Below are positions 45,695-53,855 of a stretch of 64,000 nt of DNA, piece after piece. The DNA is from JAPOUP01 sp965203255 (GTDB lineage Bacteria; Pseudomonadota; Alphaproteobacteria; Rhodobacterales; Rhodobacteraceae), in the NCBI GenBank assembly GCA_965203255.1, contig OZ241882.1, forward strand, positions 1,798,001-1,862,000, written 5' to 3'. The notes beneath the pieces were generated by a model. The model worked only from the letters and a program-made list of their open reading frames with translations, did not search any database and was not told the origin of the DNA. The position numbers were made by a program, and so were the translations under genes. Within the stretch, counting starts at the first letter, position 1. Every line of letters starts with the position of its first letter.

Positions 45695-45763
45695 GGCCAG
45701 AAGGGAGATCTGCGTCCGGGCCATCGCGAAATGCCCTGACTGGACGAGGAGGCGGGATCAATC

Positions 45764-46768
45764 ATGCTGAACTTCCTGCGCTTTGTCGTCACACGTGCAT
45801 TGATGGCGGCGATGACGCTCATCATCGTGTCCCTCGTGGTGTTTTCGCTGATGGAACTTGTGCCCGGCGATTGCGCTGAGCGATACCTTGCTTTCAAGAA
45901 TACGCAGGGATCCGGGATTTCGGTCGCTGACATCGAACTGGAACGCCAGAGGCTGGGCCTCGACAAGCCGTTCCTGGAACGCTGGGCTCTGTGGATCGTC
46001 AATGCGTTCCGGGGCGAGTTCGGCGACAGCTGCATCCTGCGCGTCAATATCGCACAGCTTCTGGGCGACAAGTTCTGGCTTTCGCTGTCGATCTGTATGG
46101 CTTCGCTCGCTCTGGCTTACATCATCGCGATTCCTGTCGGCATTCTTGCCGCCGCGTCACGCAACGCGTTCCTCAACAACTCGCTTCGCATCGTCAGCTA
46201 TCTCGGGCTTGCGATGCCGAACTTCCTTCTGGCGCTTATGATCATGCTGTTCGCGACGGTGTATTTCGGGGATACGTTGACGGGACTGTTCTCCAGCGAA
46301 TTCAGGGATGCTCCATGGTCGATGGCAAAATTCCTTGATCTGCTGAAGCATGCGTGGCTGCCGATCTTCATACTGGGCTGGTCGGCGACTGCCTTTGCGC
46401 TGCAGACCGTCCGCGCCCTGATGTCCGACGAGATCGGCAAGTTGTACGTCACTGCGGCCGCGGCCCGCGGAGTTCATGGGCGCAAGCTACTCTGGGGCTA
46501 TCCGGCCCGTCATGCGCTCGGACCGATCGTGAACTCGCTCGGCTTCGATCTGAACCGGATATTCAACGAACTTCCGATCGTGGCCCTGATCCTAGTGATG
46601 ACCGACGCAGGCGCTCTCCTGATCGAGGCGCTGGCGAGGTCGAACGACCAGCAGCTGGCCGGCGCGATCATCTTTCTGCTCACAGCGTCCATCGTCACGC
46701 TTAACTTCACGACCGACGTGGCACTCGCCGTGATCGATCCTCGCGTTCGAAAGAGTATCATCCGATGA
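45764..46768 (+). CDS. Peptide-type ABC transporter permease (DppB-like)
   Basis: 334 residues, about six membrane segments. N-terminal FLRFVVTRALMAAMTLIIVS and the GLDKPFLERWALWIVNAFRG block are typical of DppB. The EAA loop is at about residues 220-250 (GKLYVTAAAARGVHGRKLLW, then ARHALGPI). 118 bp behind the binding-protein gene across the hairpin; overlaps the next permease by 4 bp. Confidence 0.9.
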   Translation: MLNFLRFVVTRALMAAMTLIIVSLVVFSLMELVPGDCAERYLAFKNTQGSGISVADIELERQRLGLDKPFLERWALWIVNAFRGEFGDSCILRVNIAQLLGDKFWLSLSICMASLALAYIIAIPVGILAAASRNAFLNNSLRIVSYLGLAMPNFLLALMIMLFATVYFGDTLTGLFSSEFRDAPWSMAKFLDLLKHAWLPIFILGWSATAFALQTVRALMSDEIGKLYVTAAAARGVHGRKLLWGYPARHALGPIVNSLGFDLNRIFNELPIVALILVMTDAGALLIEALARSNDQQLAGAIIFLLTASIVTLNFTTDVALAVIDPRVRKSIIR

Positions 46769-47913
46769 CCCACTTGGCAGACCCGGCAGTCGAGGCGGAG
46801 GCGCAGCGTTCCAAAGAGGCCTATTTCACGGCCTCCCAGCGACAGCTCATCTGGGCGCGCTTCAGGAAGCAGCGGGCCGCATTGGTGGCGGCCACAGTCC
46901 TGGTCGTTCTCATCATTTCCGGGATTTTCGCGCCCTTCCTGTCGCCTTATGACCCGACGATCGGCGGCCGAGACAAGGACTACACGAACGGTGCGCCGCA
47001 GATCCCCAGATTCTGCGATAAGAACGGGTGCTCGCTGCGGCCGTTCATCCATGCAGTCGAGCGCGAAAGATCGATCAAGACGAATTTCCGTTGGGTCACC
47101 AAGGTCGACGAGGACGCGCGGAACTATGTCACCATTCTGCCGAAGGGCGACGATTACCGCCTGTTCGGTTTCATCCCGGGCAACCGACATCTGTTCGGCG
47201 TGCAGGAAGGCAAAATCCATCTGTTCGGTACGGACGAAGACGGCCAGGACATCTTCAGCCGGACGCTTCACGCGATCTGGACGTCGCTTCAGGTCGGAAT
47301 GATTGGAGTCTTCATCGCCTTCATCCTCGCTCTCATAATCGGTGGCGTTTCCGGATACTACGGCGGCTGGGTCGACGGGGTGATCCAGATGATCACGGAT
47401 GCCGTCCGAACGGTTCCGGCGATTCCCCTGTTCATGGCGGTGGCCGCCTTCATGCCACCGGAGCTGAGTGCGGAAGCGCGATTCTTCTACATCTCGATCA
47501 TTCTCGGATTCATCGGCTGGCCTACGCTGGCCCGCCGCGTTCGGACCCACCTGCTCACCGAGCGCAATCAGGAATACGTGCTCGCCGCCCAGCTCTGCGG
47601 CGCATCTTCGTCGCATGTGATCCGGCGTCATCTTCTGCCATCCTTCACGTCCTACATCATCGTCGATCTGGTGATCTCGTTCCCCTACATGGTCCTGTCC
47701 GAGACCGCCCTTTCGTTCATCGGTCTCGGTCTCAAGGATCCGGTCTCGTCGCTGGGGGTCCTTTTGCAGAAGGCAACCAGCGCGGACGTGATGCTGAACT
47801 ACCAATGGTATTTCATCCCGGTCCTTTTCTTCATTGCCCTGGTGATGGCTTTCGTTTTTGTCGGTGACGGGCTCCGGGACGCAGCGGACCCCTATTCGGA
47901 AGCGCGGAAATGA
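46765..47913 (+). CDS. Peptide-type ABC transporter permease (DppC-like)
   Basis: 382 residues. First membrane helix about 38-60, then a long periplasmic loop of roughly 110 residues containing YDPTIGGRDKDYTNGAPQIP and HLFGTDEDGQDIFSRTLHAI (the conserved GTDxxGrDifSR motif). Further helices and the EAA region (LTERNQEYVLAAQLCGASSS, IRRHLLPS) follow. Larger than ordinary DppC because of this loop, as in the subgroup paired with long SBP_bac_5 proteins. 4-bp ATGA overlaps on both sides. Confidence 0.9.
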   Translation: MTHLADPAVEAEAQRSKEAYFTASQRQLIWARFRKQRAALVAATVLVVLIISGIFAPFLSPYDPTIGGRDKDYTNGAPQIPRFCDKNGCSLRPFIHAVERERSIKTNFRWVTKVDEDARNYVTILPKGDDYRLFGFIPGNRHLFGVQEGKIHLFGTDEDGQDIFSRTLHAIWTSLQVGMIGVFIAFILALIIGGVSGYYGGWVDGVIQMITDAVRTVPAIPLFMAVAAFMPPELSAEARFFYISIILGFIGWPTLARRVRTHLLTERNQEYVLAAQLCGASSSHVIRRHLLPSFTSYIIVDLVISFPYMVLSETALSFIGLGLKDPVSSLGVLLQKATSADVMLNYQWYFIPVLFFIALVMAFVFVGDGLRDAADPYSEARK

Positions 47914-48905
47914 CGCCGCTGATCGAGGTCGAGAACCTGACGCTTCGATTCAGGACGGACGAGGGACTGATCACAGCAGTTGAGGACGTGTCCTTCACAT
48001 TGATGAGGGGCGAGGTCATGGGCCTTGTCGGCGAGAGCGGTTCGGGAAAGTCCGTGACGGCGAAGTCCCTGATGCACCTCAACGCGAGAAACGCCATCTA
48101 TTCGCCGGAGTCCAGGATCACGCTTCACACAGACTCCGGGCCGGTTGACGTGCTGTCGCTCAGGACGCCGCGCGAGCTGAACGTTGTGCGCGGCGGCGCG
48201 ATCAGCATGATCTTCCAGGAACCCATGGCCAGCTTTGCGCCAGCCATCAAGATCGGCAAGCAGATGGTGGAGCAGTTGCTGCTGCACTCCGACATGTCGA
48301 AGCGCACCGCGAAATCCGTCTCCATCGAGATGCTTGACCGTGTGGGGATTTCGGATGCGTCGAGACGTTTCGATCAATACGCCTTCGAGCTGTCGGGCGG
48401 CATGCGCCAGAGAGCGATGATCGCCATGGCACTCTCCACCAACCCATCGCTCCTGATCGCCGACGAGCCGACGACCGCTCTGGATGTGACGATCCAGGCC
48501 CAGGTGATCGACCTTATGAAGGATCTGGTTTCCGAATTCGGCATGGGCATCATCTTCATCACCCACGATCTCGGCGTTGTGGCCCAGACCGCCGACAGAG
48601 TGAGTGTGATGTATCTGGGCCGTCTCATCGAGGAAGGTCCTGTACGCGAAGTCATCGGGACACCACGGCATCCGTACACGCAAGGCCTGATCGCCGCCTT
48701 GCCCAAGCTGGAGGATCTTGACGCGCCTCTGACACCGGTTCCAGGGGACATCCCGTCGCCCCTCGAGCGTCCTGCCGGCTGCGTGTTCAATACCCGATGC
48801 TCGCAGGTTGTCGGAGAGGCATGCAGGATACACGTGCCGACGAGCAGCAGGCTGGACGAAACGCACAGCGTGGCTTGCCACATCTATCGGGAGGCCGCGG
48901 AATGA
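47910..48905 (+). CDS. Peptide-type ABC transporter ATPase 1 (DppD-like)
   Basis: 331 residues. Walker A GLVGESGSGKSVTAKSL, Q-loop MIFQEPMASF, signature FELSGGMRQRAMIAMAL, Walker B LLIADEPTTALDVT, H-loop FITHDLGVVAQTADRV. The C-terminal oligopeptide-transporter extension with four cysteines (ERPAGCVFNTRCSQVVGEAC, then VACHIY) binds a 4Fe-4S cluster in this family. Overlaps both neighbours by 4 bp. Confidence 0.92.
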   Translation: MTPLIEVENLTLRFRTDEGLITAVEDVSFTLMRGEVMGLVGESGSGKSVTAKSLMHLNARNAIYSPESRITLHTDSGPVDVLSLRTPRELNVVRGGAISMIFQEPMASFAPAIKIGKQMVEQLLLHSDMSKRTAKSVSIEMLDRVGISDASRRFDQYAFELSGGMRQRAMIAMALSTNPSLLIADEPTTALDVTIQAQVIDLMKDLVSEFGMGIIFITHDLGVVAQTADRVSVMYLGRLIEEGPVREVIGTPRHPYTQGLIAALPKLEDLDAPLTPVPGDIPSPLERPAGCVFNTRCSQVVGEACRIHVPTSSRLDETHSVACHIYREAAE

Positions 48906-49900
48906 ACGGTGTCCTGATCCGGGCCTCCGGACTGTCGGTGCACTTCACAATCGGGTCAGGACTGATCGTGAAGCAGATCCTGAAGGCGGTCGACAACGTC
49001 TCGCTTGATATCGAGAAGGGATCCTTCTTCGGGCTGGTCGGCGAGTCCGGTTCCGGAAAGACGACGCTTGGCCGTGCGCTTCTGAAAGCGGCGCCGATTT
49101 CCGCGGGAACTGCCCAATATGATGACGGGGAAGTTGCCTACCAACTTAGGGAACTGGATGGCGCGGAACTCAAGGACTATCGCACACGCGCACAGTTGAT
49201 CTTTCAGGATCCTTACGCGGCGCTGAGTCCCCGAATGACGGTTCGGGACATCATCGCGGAGCCTCTGGAAGTGATGGGGCTGACGAAGGGTAGAGCGGAA
49301 ACGGACGAGCGCGTTCGGGAGATCGCTGCACGATGCCGCTTGAATCTGGAGCATCTGCGGCGGTTCCCCCATGCCTTTTCGGGTGGACAGCGTCAGCGCA
49401 TCTCGATCGCGCGGGCGCTCGTCTCGGGCCCTAAATTCGTGGTTGCCGACGAAAGCGTCGCCGCGCTCGACGTGTCGATCCAGGCAGACGTGCTCAACCT
49501 CCTTAAGCAACTGCAGGACGAGATGGGGCTGACATTCATGTTTATCAGCCACGACCTGTCGGTTGTGGCCCATACCTGTGATCATGTGGCGGTCATGTAT
49601 CTGGGTCGGCTTGTCGAAACCGCTCCGACGCGAAAACTGTTCAAGGCTCCGCGGCACCCGTACACCAAGGCTTTGTTTTCGGCTATTCCGTCTCTTGATC
49701 CTGACGACGAAAAGGTGGCCCAGAAGCTGGTCGGGGAAATTCCGTCGCCAACCGATCAGCCTCCGGGATGCAAGTTCCAGACGCGCTGCCCGCATGCCAT
49801 TGACCTCTGCAGGTCCCGGGAGCCTGCGCTTGAGACCGAGGACGGGCATGATGTCGCCTGCCATCGCTGGAAGGAATTGATGGATCCGGTTCCAGCCTGA
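48902..49900 (+). CDS. Peptide-type ABC transporter ATPase 2 (DppF-like)
   Basis: 332 residues from ATG 48902, chosen because it overlaps the previous stop; the frame runs 35 codons further up within the other gene. Walker A GLVGESGSGKTTLGRALLKA, Q-loop LIFQDPYAALSPRMTVRDII, signature HAFSGGQRQRISIARAL, Walker B FVVADESVAALDVS, H-loop FISHDLSVVAHTCDHV. C-terminal cysteine extension PPGCKFQTRCPHAIDLC. The walker B glutamate is followed by S instead of P, common in DppF. Last gene of the transporter operon. Confidence 0.92.
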   Translation: MNGVLIRASGLSVHFTIGSGLIVKQILKAVDNVSLDIEKGSFFGLVGESGSGKTTLGRALLKAAPISAGTAQYDDGEVAYQLRELDGAELKDYRTRAQLIFQDPYAALSPRMTVRDIIAEPLEVMGLTKGRAETDERVREIAARCRLNLEHLRRFPHAFSGGQRQRISIARALVSGPKFVVADESVAALDVSIQADVLNLLKQLQDEMGLTFMFISHDLSVVAHTCDHVAVMYLGRLVETAPTRKLFKAPRHPYTKALFSAIPSLDPDDEKVAQKLVGEIPSPTDQPPGCKFQTRCPHAIDLCRSREPALETEDGHDVACHRWKELMDPVPA

Positions 49901-50130
49901 CCGTCGGAGCTGGACAGATGGAAGCTTCTAGCTCTGGGGAGTCGGGATTCAGTGTCCGAAACGGCCCGGTCAGAACCTCAGCGTGCGGAGGGGCAGTCAA
50001 GTGAGGAACCGAGTCAGAACCAAGATCGATGCCGCTCATTGATCACTTACGCCAAATCGACATTGAGAGCACCCTCGCTGATACGCTGTCCCGAGGCATG
50101 GCAGTCTTTCGTCGTTGATAAACTGCAACC

Positions 50131-50670
50131 TCAATTCCTACAAATTCGCCGATGAAGGTGGGTTCTGACGCCCGTGTCTTCATTGATTGGCACCATCGCA
50201 TTGCGCTGGGCCCTGAGGCGATCATTTAGCGCGAAGATATACTTCTGTATTTTCTGGTCCAGCGCAAATTCACCGTTGGCTATGGAGTCGTGAATCTCTT
50301 GGCTCTCACTTTCCGAAAACTCCGCCCAACTCGAATCTTCGGTTGCTTCATGTGAGTCGATCTCCTGACAAATGACGCTCAATTCGTTCAGGTGCAGCGC
50401 AAGATCCCGCAATAGCTTGGCATCCTTCGACGGTTCAACACCTCCAAACTTGTGTCTGCGGCAGTCTCGTGCAATCTGGTACAGGGTCCGGATTTCGGTG
50501 CGCAATGGATCGTAAACCGTTTCCTTGTATTCGTCCCATCGACTCAACGAATTCAAATGATCTTTCTGCCTCTTCGCTGTGCGCCACGAAAGCCAGATGC
50601 TGAATCCGGCAAGCATGACACTCAGAATTGGCATAGCACTTAGCAAACCTGCCATGACTGTATGAACCAT
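50131..50670 (-). CDS. Membrane-anchored protein of unknown function
   Basis: 179 residues. One hydrophobic segment at about residues 7-29 (GLLSAMPILSVMLAGFSIWL), then a basic stretch RTAKRQKDHLN and a long helical, acidic cytoplasmic part (LRTEIRTLYQIARDCRRHKF, LNELSVICQEIDSHEATEDS). No family recognised. Third gene of a minus-strand row with the DUF4325 and ATPase genes, 60 bp after the former. Base composition is noticeably AT-richer than the surrounding genes, suggesting transfer. Confidence 0.65.
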   Translation of the reverse strand: MVHTVMAGLLSAMPILSVMLAGFSIWLSWRTAKRQKDHLNSLSRWDEYKETVYDPLRTEIRTLYQIARDCRRHKFGGVEPSKDAKLLRDLALHLNELSVICQEIDSHEATEDSSWAEFSESESQEIHDSIANGEFALDQKIQKYIFALNDRLRAQRNAMVPINEDTGVRTHLHRRICRN

Positions 50671-50730
50671 TTACATTGTGGGGAAGCAAATCCTAATGAC
50701 GCAATGATCGACTCTTGGAACCGAAGGAAT

Positions 50731-51057
50731 TCAGTCCGTGGGTTCCATCAACGGCTTGAATTGAAACGAGCATCGCTCGAGGCCTTGCTGGATCTGTGGA
50801 CGAAGGACCTCCGGCATCTCGAACTTATAGACTTCAAGGAGCCCTTCTGCACCAAGCCGTTGATAACTGTCGCTGAACATGCCACAGAAAAAGGATGTTG
50901 ATATAGCGTAGACGTTGTCGGGGATTCGCACTTTAACGGGCTCGCGCTTGCCATCGCGAGCATCAAGCTCGAACATTCGCCGCGCCTCTAGTCCGCGGTC
51001 CTTGCCGGACAGATTCCTGAGTGTCCCACCCCTCGTGAATTTCTCAAGATCAATCAT
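50731..51057 (-). CDS. DUF4325 (STAS-like) protein
   Basis: 108 residues: SGKDRGLEARRMFELDARDG, then VKVRIPDNVYAISTSFFCGM with FSDSYQRLG. The pattern of a strand followed by (V/I)-x-S/T-S-F-x-x-G/E-(M/L)-F is that of DUF4325, a STAS-like domain usually encoded beside GHKL-type ATPases. Its ATG at 51057 overlaps the ATPase stop by 8 bp, so the two are translationally coupled. By analogy with STAS/anti-sigma kinase pairs it may be a phosphorylated or bound partner of that ATPase (inference). Confidence 0.72.
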   Translation of the reverse strand: MIDLEKFTRGGTLRNLSGKDRGLEARRMFELDARDGKREPVKVRIPDNVYAISTSFFCGMFSDSYQRLGAEGLLEVYKFEMPEVLRPQIQQGLERCSFQFKPLMEPTD

Positions 51058-52465
51058 CGGAAGTCTGCCACCTCATCTGGGCTTGACAGTCGAGCGAAAG
51101 CCTCATCGCGACGATGGTCCCTGGGAACCTATATCTCATATCAAATACATAGTGCGGATCCGGAGGAAAAGCAACCTCATTGTGATCGTTAAAAAACTGG
51201 ATCCTCCCACCGTTCCTCTTAGAGCAGCCACAGTACTTGCCAGCGAATCGAACACAGGAGTTCCCTGAAATGATCGCAACAGCAGGCTTACGGTCTAGGT
51301 GGCCCGTCGTTCCAAGCCCATTTGCCATCTCCACCATATCCATCATGCCCAAGCCACCCTTGCCGTCCGGTAGGGATGAAACACCGTCCTGCATTGCGTA
51401 TAACGTGGCGAGCGTCTCAGGACTTTGCCCGGGAGCTCTGCGGTGAGTGTCGACGAATCTATCGAGATCGGCACCTAATTTTCTGTCGGTAAGGCATCGA
51501 ATGTTATCGGCAATAGTGATGCCCGTATTGACGAAAGCAATGTGGCAGTCGTACGCATCATCTTTATCTCCATATGGTGCTTCCCGTCGGGCCATGAAGC
51601 CAGCAACATGCCAACCACCCTTTTCCGAGCCAGGCTTTCCATGACGTTCGGCGTTGTCAAGTAATTCGGTTACGATTTTGTTGAAATGCTGCATTGCCTG
51701 ATCAGTCAACGTCATAGGTGTCGGTAGAGCACCAATCCACTCATTGACGGTGTTCACCAACTGGTCAGCGACAATGGAAAAGGCAACTGACTTGGCGGGG
51801 TCTGCAGATGAGCGTCCGGCAGGGCGCTCCCTCAGCCTAAATGCCCAAACATCTGTTCTGTCTGATAGCTGTTCAAAGGGAGCCATCTGCATGGATTCCC
51901 GCAATCGCACCGCTTCGATGACCTTCTGAACCGGCATCCTCATCCGTCCACCGCGAGCAAACGGGAAAGTGGTGCCCCTGAACATCAGACCAAGGACAAC
52001 GTAAGGGCCGATATCTCGGATTTGGATATCCCCGAAGTTCAGGATTCCATCGCGCCCTGAATACTCATAGACTGCGATCCGCTGCAGTTGCTGCAACGTC
52101 TCTTCGGGTGCGTCGACGAAGGACAGTTCATTTAGGGTGAATTCGAATCCGGGCTGCCGCTTGACGGGATGCACCCACTTATTCCTACGGTCTCTGACGA
52201 ATGCATCCAAGACCTCGTGTGGTGAATACCTAGATAGAATCATGGCCGGGTCAAGTCCTGGATATCGCGAAGCGATGGTCGGGCCGCGGCGTTGCCGAAC
52301 CAGTCTTCGCACTATCTCACGGGCGCGCCGAACGCTGTTGCCATTCCTTCGTTCTCTCCGGTAGACACGTCGGCATAGTTCGTAGAACTCCTCTTCAGAC
52401 AGCGAACTGGCAACCGCATCGGTCAATTTAGCGGTTGATACCGGCCAAACATCGTTCAGTCTCAA
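51050..52465 (-). CDS. GHKL/HATPase-type ATP-binding protein
   Basis: 471 residues. About 1-240 is an unrecognised N-terminal region with a very basic helix near residues 32-62 (RVYRRERRNGNSVRRAREIV). From about 250 a GHKL ATP-binding domain follows: N-box KIVTELLDNAERHG (Glu267, Asn271), a divergent G1 box (CHIAFVNTGITI, lacking the usual DxGxG), and the G2 box PDGKGGLGMMDMVEMANG near 370. A strand-ending FPGTIVAMRLSL closes the fold, followed by a short tail. A cysteine cluster YCGCSK sits near 412. No histidine-kinase H-box seen. First gene of the three-gene module. Confidence 0.75.
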   Translation of the reverse strand: MRLNDVWPVSTAKLTDAVASSLSEEEFYELCRRVYRRERRNGNSVRRAREIVRRLVRQRRGPTIASRYPGLDPAMILSRYSPHEVLDAFVRDRRNKWVHPVKRQPGFEFTLNELSFVDAPEETLQQLQRIAVYEYSGRDGILNFGDIQIRDIGPYVVLGLMFRGTTFPFARGGRMRMPVQKVIEAVRLRESMQMAPFEQLSDRTDVWAFRLRERPAGRSSADPAKSVAFSIVADQLVNTVNEWIGALPTPMTLTDQAMQHFNKIVTELLDNAERHGKPGSEKGGWHVAGFMARREAPYGDKDDAYDCHIAFVNTGITIADNIRCLTDRKLGADLDRFVDTHRRAPGQSPETLATLYAMQDGVSSLPDGKGGLGMMDMVEMANGLGTTGHLDRKPAVAIISGNSCVRFAGKYCGCSKRNGGRIQFFNDHNEVAFPPDPHYVFDMRYRFPGTIVAMRLSLDCQAQMRWQTSDD

Positions 52466-52558
52466 TTCTCGACCCTACCGTGGTTAAGTTGACCGTTATG
52501 GCAAAGGTCCAAAATCCGTGATTTGTGCTGTATGAGAGTATCGGATTCGATCATGACA

Positions 52559-53855
52559 CCCCACTTCCACTCCTAAGTGCAACGCCGGCCATTCCCGCAG
52601 CGAGGGCGTAGCCCGAGCGTAGGGAATGGCCGGAAGGCGTGGTTTCCGGACCCCGGGCACCGCGGATCCGGCCCCGGGACGGCTGTGGTCCCTTCTGTAT
52701 GGAGGTTATCCGGGCTTTCCGGGCGGCGCAACGCCTCCGCCTGGGCGGGTCGCGTCCGTCCGGCGCCCGGCCCGCGCCGGTGGGAGGCGGTCGCGCGGCG
52801 TCAGGGAGGGCGGGCCTTGTGCAGCACCTCGGCGGGCGTCCGGTAGCCCGGCGCCCGGCGCGGACGCGCGTCCGCGCGGTCCTGCACGGCCCTCACCTGC
52901 GCGTCGGTGACCGCCCGGAGGTCCGTCCCCTTGGGCAGGTACTGCGGCGCCAGCCCGTTGGTGTGCCCGTTCAGTCCCCTTTCCCAGGAATGGAAGTGGG
53001 GGAGGAAGAACCCGGCCCCGAGCTCCGCCGCGACGCCGGCGTGGCCCGCGAACTCCCTGCCGTTGTCCGAGGTGATCGTGTGGACGGGCGCGGCGGAAGG
53101 CTGCAGCATCTCCAGCATCGCGGCGGAGACCGCGGCCGAGGTGCGTCGGCCAGCCCGCTGAAGGAAAACGAATCCCGACGCCCTGTCCACAAGGGAGACC
53201 ACCGCCACGCCGGTCCCATTCCCGATGACCGTGTCCGCCTCCCGGTCGCCGGTCCGCTCCCTGCTCCCCGCCTCCTCCGGCCTCCCGGAGATGTCGACGC
53301 GGCCCGGGATGTGGCCACGGCCCGAGCGCCTGCCGCCACGCCGGTCCGGCTTCCTGCCGCGGCGCCGCAGCAGCGGGAACAGCCTGCCGCCCGCCTTCCC
53401 GTCGGCCCTCACACGCCCGGATGTCCACTGGCGGCCCACCGTCCAGCCACCCTCCGGACGCAGCCGTCCCGCGACCTGCTCCGGGCTCCAGCCCTCCTCC
53501 GGAAGCCCCTCCACATGCGCCCAGCGGTCCGGCGCCATCCTGCGGGGGACCCCGGAAGCCGCGCTGCGGCGGGCCTCCGCCCTGCCCTGCGCCTCCCCGG
53601 GGCTGTACCCCCCGCCGCCGGCGTTCCGGCGCAGCTCCCGCCAGACCGACGTCCGGTCACGGCCCAGACGGGCGGCGATGGCCCCGTCCGATAGACCGCT
53701 TTCCTTCAGCGCGCCGATCCGGCATCTCTCCCCATGGGTCAGGTGGCGATGGCCCTCGGGCATGGCAGTCTCTCCTGTTTGGTCACAGGGACTGTCGCCG
53801 CCTGCTGGCCGATACGCAGGATCATGCGGCCGGAAAACCGGTCACCACCGCCACT
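52559..53855. mobile_element. IS30-family element copy 2, right end lost
   Basis: Left end CCCCACTTCCACTCCTAAGT at 52559, followed by the same subterminal arrangement as copy 1. The transposase is intact. The right side follows copy 1 up to CCACT (53855) and is then replaced by the ISKra4-type terminus, so the right inverted repeat (about 35 bp) is missing. It cannot transpose through its own two ends. Confidence 0.8.
52801..53763 (-). CDS. IS30-family transposase (copy 2)
   Basis: 320 residues, clearly related to the protein of copy 1 but well diverged. MPEGHRHLTHGERCRIGALK start; helix-turn-helix GAIAARLGRDRTSVWRELRR. DDE residues lie in GDREADTVIG, TSDNGREF and the ERGLNGHTNGLAPQYLPKGT block. 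The usual N-E-x-x-N glutamate at the last site reads G in NGHTNG, so the catalytic glutamate must be the E of SWERG or is lost; activity is therefore doubtful. Very high GC. Confidence 0.82.
   Translation of the reverse strand: MPEGHRHLTHGERCRIGALKESGLSDGAIAARLGRDRTSVWRELRRNAGGGGYSPGEAQGRAEARRSAASGVPRRMAPDRWAHVEGLPEEGWSPEQVAGRLRPEGGWTVGRQWTSGRVRADGKAGGRLFPLLRRRGRKPDRRGGRRSGRGHIPGRVDISGRPEEAGSRERTGDREADTVIGNGTGVAVVSLVDRASGFVFLQRAGRRTSAAVSAAMLEMLQPSAAPVHTITSDNGREFAGHAGVAAELGAGFFLPHFHSWERGLNGHTNGLAPQYLPKGTDLRAVTDAQVRAVQDRADARPRRAPGYRTPAEVLHKARPP

Noticed and set aside
46510..47805. 431-residue open frame on the minus strand
   Set aside because: Entirely antisense to the DppC-like permease and the end of DppB; charge-rich low-complexity translation and no motifs. 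A mirror of GC-rich coding sequence.
47892..48881. 329-residue open frame on the minus strand
   Set aside because: Antisense to the DppD-like ATPase, whose Walker and signature motifs are all on the plus strand.
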